The position numbers and the translations under genes are program-made. Shown one piece after another: positions 58,268 through 64,000 of a stretch of 64,000 bases of DNA. Each line of letters begins with the position of its first letter. Positions within the stretch are counted from its first letter, which is position 1. A model generated the notes under the pieces. The model had not been told where the DNA came from. It ran no database searches and saw only the letters and a list, made by a program, of their open reading frames with translations. The DNA comes from Liquidambar formosana (taxonomy: Eukaryota; Streptophyta; Magnoliopsida; Saxifragales; Altingiaceae), in the NCBI GenBank assembly GCA_039720395.1, contig CM077820.1, positions 52,972,631-53,036,630 of the forward strand, written 5' to 3'.

Positions 58268-60065
58268 ATTTTATTTAAGGAAACTAATTAATAATCTATT
58301 TTTCCATTGAATATTTCATTTCAATTTGAATATTTATTAAATTTATATTAGAGTATATGTTTTTGAATTTATTTTGTTTAAATAAAATTTTGACAAAATA
58401 TTTTTAATCATAAATCAAATAACTGCCTAATATTTGTAAACAAATCTATCTACGGACCATCTTCATCCTTTTGCTATGAGCTCTTTTATGTTTCGTTTAT
58501 TTTTTAGAAGTTAGTCCAAGCATGTAATTTAAGACTTGTGTGTCATGCCATAAAATTTCTCAAATCGAGTCAAATATTTTTTATTTATCTTAATTTACCC
58601 TCATGATGAATTTGACAAGGGGATGATCTTCGGCAAAGGTGGATGGTCGAATCCAACACCTTCGGCTTTAAGTCTTATAGAACACTGGTTTACCTCTTGA
58701 GAGTTATAATGGGTTAATCCCACAAATATAAATCTAATCAATAGTATATAAAAAGGAACCTACAAGTGGTAATCAAAGTTAACGAAAATCTTAATAAAAT
58801 ATTTTGAAATGATAAAACCATCAAACCATGACCAATATAATATGTTATAAATAAGCTTTGCACACATAATCCCTGTTAAGTGTAAATCTATGGGTAGGGC
58901 ATGTGCCTTAGAATTTTTACAAAATATTATTATCTAAAATAAGAGCAGCTCGTGAATAGATCCAAAAGGAGGGGCCCTTTGATAACTTTCCTCTTTGTAC
59001 TTGCCCGAAAATAAAAGAAGAAACCTTTTCTCTTTGTAGGGTCTATTTTTTGGAAATTCTAATTACTAACCATGTGAGAAGGTAGTGATGATTAGATCCG
59101 ACGGTTGTGATGGGATGTGAAGGTGGGCCCGTGGGATCGGTGGAAAATGACGGGTAGACCAAGGCTGACCGCCATTCTCGGGCAGCTCCGCAACTGGGGG
59201 AAGAGAGAGAGAGAGAGAGAGATAGAGTGAAACCCTTCTGGGGTTTAGACAATACCGCACGCAAATGAGAGTGGTTGATTAAATTGTGGGTAAATATCCA
59301 AAAATTACCCTTCAAAATATTAGAATACCCATTTGGCTTACTTTTCCACCAATCAGACAGAGAAATAAAACAGTTATTTTTTTTTTCTTTTTTTTTATTT
59401 AAAATATTTTTAAAGTAGCTAGAAAGTCAATAATTTTAATTCGGTATAATCAAACCAATTCAAGTTATTGTCGGAATAGGTGGTCCATTGGCCCAAGGTT
59501 GGGTCAACAGGTACTTGTGTTTGAATTTGGGTTCTTGATTTTTGATTCGCAAATGGAGTGGTGTCCATCTTTTCATTGGTTTTTTTTGTCCGATATGGGT
59601 TGCTACCAACTCTTCGAAACTTTTTTTTTTTTTTAATTATTAAAATTTTACCCCCTTTCAAAAATAATATACAAGTTTCGCTCTATGTAAATTTGCAAAA
59701 ATATGGGCTAGATTAAGTGATTAACCATAGACCTACAAACTTTACGTATGCTATAGTTATTATATCAATGATAAATTACCAAAAAAAAAATGAAAAAAAA
59801 AATTTCCAAATTTTACATTTTATTACCCTCAACTTCAAAACTGGTCAAACTGATCTCAAAACTATCAACATTTGTCAATTTAATACTTTAGTTAGTCATT
59901 CGTTAGTTAAACTGATGGTTGAGCAAAATTTTTAAGTACTTTTGACTTATTGAATTACTATTTTGCTCCGCATACTATATATATATTAATAATTTTTAAT
60001 ATTAATTATTGTCTGATACTTTTTAATATACATATTTTATATATATAAGTTCCCAATTTTTTGAA

Positions 60066-61055
60066 GGGTCAGGCTATTGTCACCACTTAAAATACTCTAA
60101 GCCCCCCAATATTTAAATAATTTGTGAAATTCTTTATATCTAAATGTAAATTTACCAATAAGGACATATCTACTTAAAGATTTTAAAAATTTCCTATCCC
60201 CACCCCACTCCACCCCCAATTCCAAAAACATTCCACCATCTATAGACTTCATGCTTTCACAAACCCTAACAATCTTGACACCAAATCTATATTTACATTA
60301 AAAAAAAATTAGTGTTTCTCATGTTATATTAAATAATGGACAAGAAAAGCATTGATAGAGATGATATTAGCAACCAAAAGGTAAATATTTATACACTTTT
60401 TATCGAGTTTAACTTCAGTTTTTCGTATGTTGAATTTTGCCTTGTTCGGTTTTTCGACTCCAAACATGTTTACAATGTTCATTTCTGTAACACTGAACTT
60501 TTTTAACGCGTTCCGGCTTTTAAGTCTGAACAAAATTATTTTGTTCCGTTTTCCAACTCTGAACAAATGGATATTGTTCGGTTATGTAACTATGAACAAA
60601 TGGATATTGTTCACCTGTAGGAATCCGAACAAGTTTGTGTTGGTCCGTTTTAAAACACTAAACAATTTAACTATACAACAATTGAAAATTTTTCGTATAT
60701 GTAATTGTGACTGAATTTTTGAGTGTTCGTGTTTATAAATCGGAACAAATAATAGAGGTTCGGTTTTAAAGGTCCGAACATTTTTATATTGTTCTTTTCT
60801 ATAAAGCCGAACATATATACTTTGTTCTTACTAATAAGTCCGAACATATATAATATGTTCTTACTAATAAATCTGAACATATATACTTTGTTCTTACTAA
60901 TAGGTTCAAATGGGTTGGGGGTGGGATGAAAAAATGTTTGGGAATTCTTTCTTAAGGGTATTTTAGGAAGACAAGGGGGTACTTTTAATAAAATATGAGG
61001 GGATTTAATTAGTGGGGGGCTTAGAATATTTTGAATGGTGGCAATAGCCTAACCC
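60066..61055. mobile_element. 990-bp Mutator-like non-autonomous element with exact 9-bp target duplication
   Basis: Exact direct repeats TTTTTTGAA lie at 60057-60065 and 61056-61064. Inverted ends are GGGTCAGGCTATTG (left) and GGGTTAGGCTATTG (right, opposite strand), continuing imperfectly through a shared TTCTAAGCCCCCC-type block to about 45 bp. No transposase is encoded. The interior is dominated by a 33-bp satellite. A 9-bp duplication places it with Mutator-like elements, and the ends match the foldback element at 52590-53016. Confidence 0.85.
60419..60920. repeat. 33-bp satellite array in two blocks inside the Mutator-like element
   Basis: GTTC anchors fall at 60444, 60477, 60510, 60543, 60576 and 60609, with GGTCC in phase at 60642. 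A second block has anchors at 60725, 60758, 60791, 60824, 60857 and 60890. Spacing is exactly 33 bp within each block. Each block is preceded by TTTTTCGTAT (60419 and 60689). Most units hold a small dyad, GTTCGG near the start and CCGAAC or CTGAAC about 20 bases on. Because 33 is a multiple of 3, open frames arise on both strands as 11-residue repeats; these are not genes. Confidence 0.9.
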
Positions 61056-61064
61056 TTTTTTGAA

Positions 61065-64000
61065 ATTATATGATAAAAAATACTTTTCAATGTAATCCAT
61101 ATACTCTTCTATTTAGATAATCATATGGGTATTAATGTCATTTTGCATTTCTGTCAACAATTTTATGAATCGTAAAGTCTTTTAGATTATCTGAGATTGA
61201 CCAGTTTTGCAGCTGAGGGCACCATAAAGAAAACTGGCGTAAAATTAGGATAAATTTTTTGTAATCTACGGTTACATCTATTATGACATAATTTGCATTG
61301 TCATATAGAATAGCTGGAAGCAATATGACAAAAGTTTTGATGTTCATCAACATGAGATAGAGATTGGATCAAAACCAAAGAGTTTGTCTAGGCATAAACG
61401 TTACTATGTCCATTGGAAGTTAACTAAATTCAGACCCTCCACGGCCACCATGGCTACGGCCCTTGTTGGGAGATTAGGCAACTTGCCATTCTCCCTTGTT
61501 TTTGTCGTTTCTTCTCCAAATTGCTGCATTGGGGAGAGAGAGTGGTAGGATTGGTATCATCATTTGGCCAATGATGCCGATGGGTTTGTAGTGAAATTGG
61601 GACCATCGATGTTTTTTGACTTCTTTTGTCTAAATTAAAAAGAATATTGGCACGACTTGCCCCGTTAAACACTAGGGCAGTGACAGCATGCTATAATTAG
61701 GGGCGGCCATGGGCTGGGTATGATTGGGACATTCTTGTCCACTCTCCACAAAGACTGTGAATACGCATCATCTAATGGGGAAGGTCTTATCTCTGTTATG
61801 AGAAATTAATTGGATTGATAGTTTCAATATTCTCTTTATGAAAAAACATCCGCTAGCCGTTAGTTTTTTACTGCTCCAAGTGAGTGAAGTGACTCTTTAT
61901 TTTATTTTATTTTATTTTTCAGACTTACAAAACCATAGGTAAACCCAACTTAAGGGCTGTATATTATGAGTCCAGTCTGGGTTTGCAAAGTTCTTGATTT
62001 TAACTCTGTGTGAATGCACGTATAAGTTTGTGTGTTTTTTTTATCGTTTGCCAAAAAAAAAAAAAAGAAAAGAAAAAATGAAGCAAGCAATATCTTTTTA
62101 CCTTCTCCGAACCTCATCAATGAACTTAAATCGAAGAATTTTTTTTTTTTTTTTTTTTTTTTGATATAAGGAGGTTCCAAATGCTTTACACCTGACTAAT
62201 CCTCCTGGGTACATGCAGTCCCCCCATCCCACATGCACTTAAATCGATGAATTGACCATTACAAATACAGTCTAAACATATTTTTTACTGTAAAATTTGC
62301 AAACAACACAAATGGACCTTACAATATGCATACAAATGCATAGGGTTCAGCATGTTAAGTTGCATTTGGGCGGTATACATGTTTATACGATTATAGATTG
62401 ACAGATCGCAATATCAATCAATGAACACATCGATGGAGTTTGAGCTGGCCCCAACCCAAGGCTCTTTTAGTAGGCTGAATCAGGGCAACAACCTAGGCTG
62501 ATTTCAGGCAAGGCCTAGGCTAGAATCTAACTTTGTGGACTCGGTTGGGCTAACGACTTTCGCGCATTCTAAATATTGTGTAGATTATGAGAAGAAATTG
62601 CCACCACCCTAGCCTCAACTTGTGTTATCAACGCTAACAAAGTGTTTTTGACAAGACCTTTGCACTACCCTCCTAAAAAACCGCCGGCATGATATTGAAA
62701 GGTCGGCGATGAAAATGAGTGCACACATTTGTCATCACCATGGTGACTCATAATATGTCCCTCTCAATGTCTCATGGCATTCTTAAAAGTGATTTGGTCT
62801 GGTGGTTGGAGGACAAAGAAGAGACCTTGTTAGAGTCTTTAATACGAGATTACTATCTAATGATTAGACCCCTCTTTAAGACTTTTTCTCAAGTAATGTC
62901 TCTTCCAGGATGATTAGTGAAAGCAATGGTTGCATTTGCTTAAGGCATTTTTGCTTTTGTGTTAAGGGCATATGTTCACCCTTGCCACTCACTCGAACGC
63001 GTGGATAAATGTCGATGGAAAATGTGAGCTCATATGTCAAATACATCATGGACACGTATCTGTGTGTCTGAGTGAATAGTGCTAGTTAAGGTGTGCCCGA
63101 ATAAAAGCTAGGGCCCTTTGTGATATTCAATTAATGGTATGCACTTATTTGTTTTCCCTGGTTTTCACATAATACTGATTGTCTGATCCTAATTGACCCT
63201 TTCTCTTATTAGTTACATTAGAGGGAAATCGACGTCTAAACTATCCACTTTCTAACAATCTAACCCAGCCGAATACCGCTAGTCCTCTAAATAGACAATC
63301 CTCTGGTTCAAATGGCTTTTACTAATTTGATGGTGCACATTTACTGTTAGTAGTTGGTAATCAACCCATTTGATTAGATTTTCAACAAGAAACATGAAAG
63401 GGGTGACATGACCAACAGGTGTATATGGTTCAGCCCATCTTCATCGATTCTTCCCCTGCTTTCTAAGGGAATGGTCGGGTTTCAAATCTTGGTCCCCTTT
63501 TTTCAAAATTGGGTTGAGGAGACTTACCCGTTGTCCCGTTGGACTAGGGTATTAGGTTCCCTGATATATTTTTTCAATTTTAATTTAAAAATAGAAATGA
63601 AGAATTTTTTTTCCCCCCAACTTGTTTTTTCAATTGAATGATTTCACAAATCCAATTTAAAATCTCCAAAAACCTAAGAACTTCATGAACTTTGTAATCA
63701 GAACATACGAAGAAAACACTTTAATGACTATGTTTCCATTCCTAATAATATTAATCAGACCATCCCAGAGGTGTTTTGACAAATATCACTTCTCTTTCCA
63801 TGAGGATCTTCTTGCAGAGGCTAGCTAAAAGAACAACCCATCTCATAGCTTGTCTAGTAAAGCGAACATCCAACTGGCTTCAATATCCACATTCATTGTT
63901 GAGTGAAGGATCATAGCTTGCTGGACTCCAATTTCCAACAACTTTTTCCATCATGCTGCACTTGGTTGTTAGGAAACTTTATGCAAGAAAGTAACAGAAA
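61065..64000. other. Gene-poor right end of the window
   Basis: AT-rich DNA with A- and T-runs at 62053-62066 and 62139-62162. Short open frames here show no known domain and mostly begin at non-ATG codons. I see no gene or clear element. Confidence 0.45.

Larger units (their letters stand above)
57100..60056. other. Gene-poor stretch, AT-rich with simple repeats
   Basis: It holds a cryptically simple zone rich in GAT/GGT triplets at 57340-57800, (AT)n at 58229-58264, a GA microsatellite at 59201-59223 and AT-rich filler. Short open frames show no family likeness. No gene was seen. Confidence 0.5.

Noticed and set aside
59043..59315. Minus-strand open frame of 90 codons with Leu/Ser repeats
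   Set aside because: It crosses a GA microsatellite, shows no domain and has no splice or promoter context.
60427..60880. Long open frames on both strands with 11-residue repeats, at first like a repeat protein
   Set aside because: They follow from the 33-bp satellite unit (a multiple of 3) and occur on both strands inside a mobile element.
60419..60920. Regular 33-bp repeats with dyads, like a CRISPR array
   Set aside because: The units are directly tandem with no unique spacers, and the context is a plant chromosome.
62719..62913. Open frame of 64 codons near the right end
   Set aside because: It begins with GTG, is not recognised and shows no gene context.
63760..63990. Minus-strand stretch with short coding-like phrases (MNVDIEASWMFALL)
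   Set aside because: It is broken by stops and I could not assign it to a family or to splice sites; the window ends here.

Overview
This is a plant nuclear chromosome segment, most likely from a woody dicot. The evidence is split genes with GT-AG introns, plant-only protein families, and introns swollen by plant transposons (LINEs, tRNA-derived SINEs, TRIMs, copia remnants and MITEs). I cannot name the species; a rosid tree such as a member of the Fagales is a guess. No bacterial genes, CRISPR array or rRNA genes were seen. No intact tRNA gene was seen; the tRNA-like stretches are SINE heads.

Layout. (1) 1-6570, plus strand: a five-exon gene for an 869-residue protein with two RanBP2-type zinc fingers, belonging to the OZ/VAR3 family of organelle RNA-editing factors and closest by shape to OZ2. 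(2) 7907-9094, plus: an intact single-exon F-box protein gene. (3) 11142-11765, plus: a small two-exon B3-like gene. (4) 12855-13183, plus: a decayed F-box copy with a large internal deletion. (5) 14340-37951, plus: a 23-kb ALWAYS EARLY (LIN9-type DREAM subunit) gene with 19 coding exons, 1172 codons and one GC-AG intron. (6) 40487-56104, minus: the SnRK1 betagamma/SNF4 gene, 13 coding exons and 491 codons, convergent with ALY. (7) 57.1-64 kb: gene-poor DNA with a 990-bp Mutator-like element carrying a 33-bp satellite.

The intact genes form no pathway cluster. They cover organelle RNA editing, ubiquitin ligase targeting, transcription and cell-cycle control, and energy-stress kinase signalling. 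All exon joins were worked out by hand from reading frame, splice sites and family similarity; for the three large genes every join keeps the frame.

The most striking signals are in the mobile DNA. Two non-autonomous elements, at 52590-53016 and 60066-61055, share terminal sequence and each has an exact 9-bp target duplication. One is a long foldback nested in a LINE; the other encloses two blocks of exactly 33-bp repeats, each unit with a small internal dyad. Two LINE insertions show a 5' inversion of the twin-priming kind. Two TRIM elements, a 44-bp-arm hairpin, a palindromic TA-flanked MITE family and several SINEs lie in introns. An E2F-type site sits just upstream of the likely ALY transcription start.
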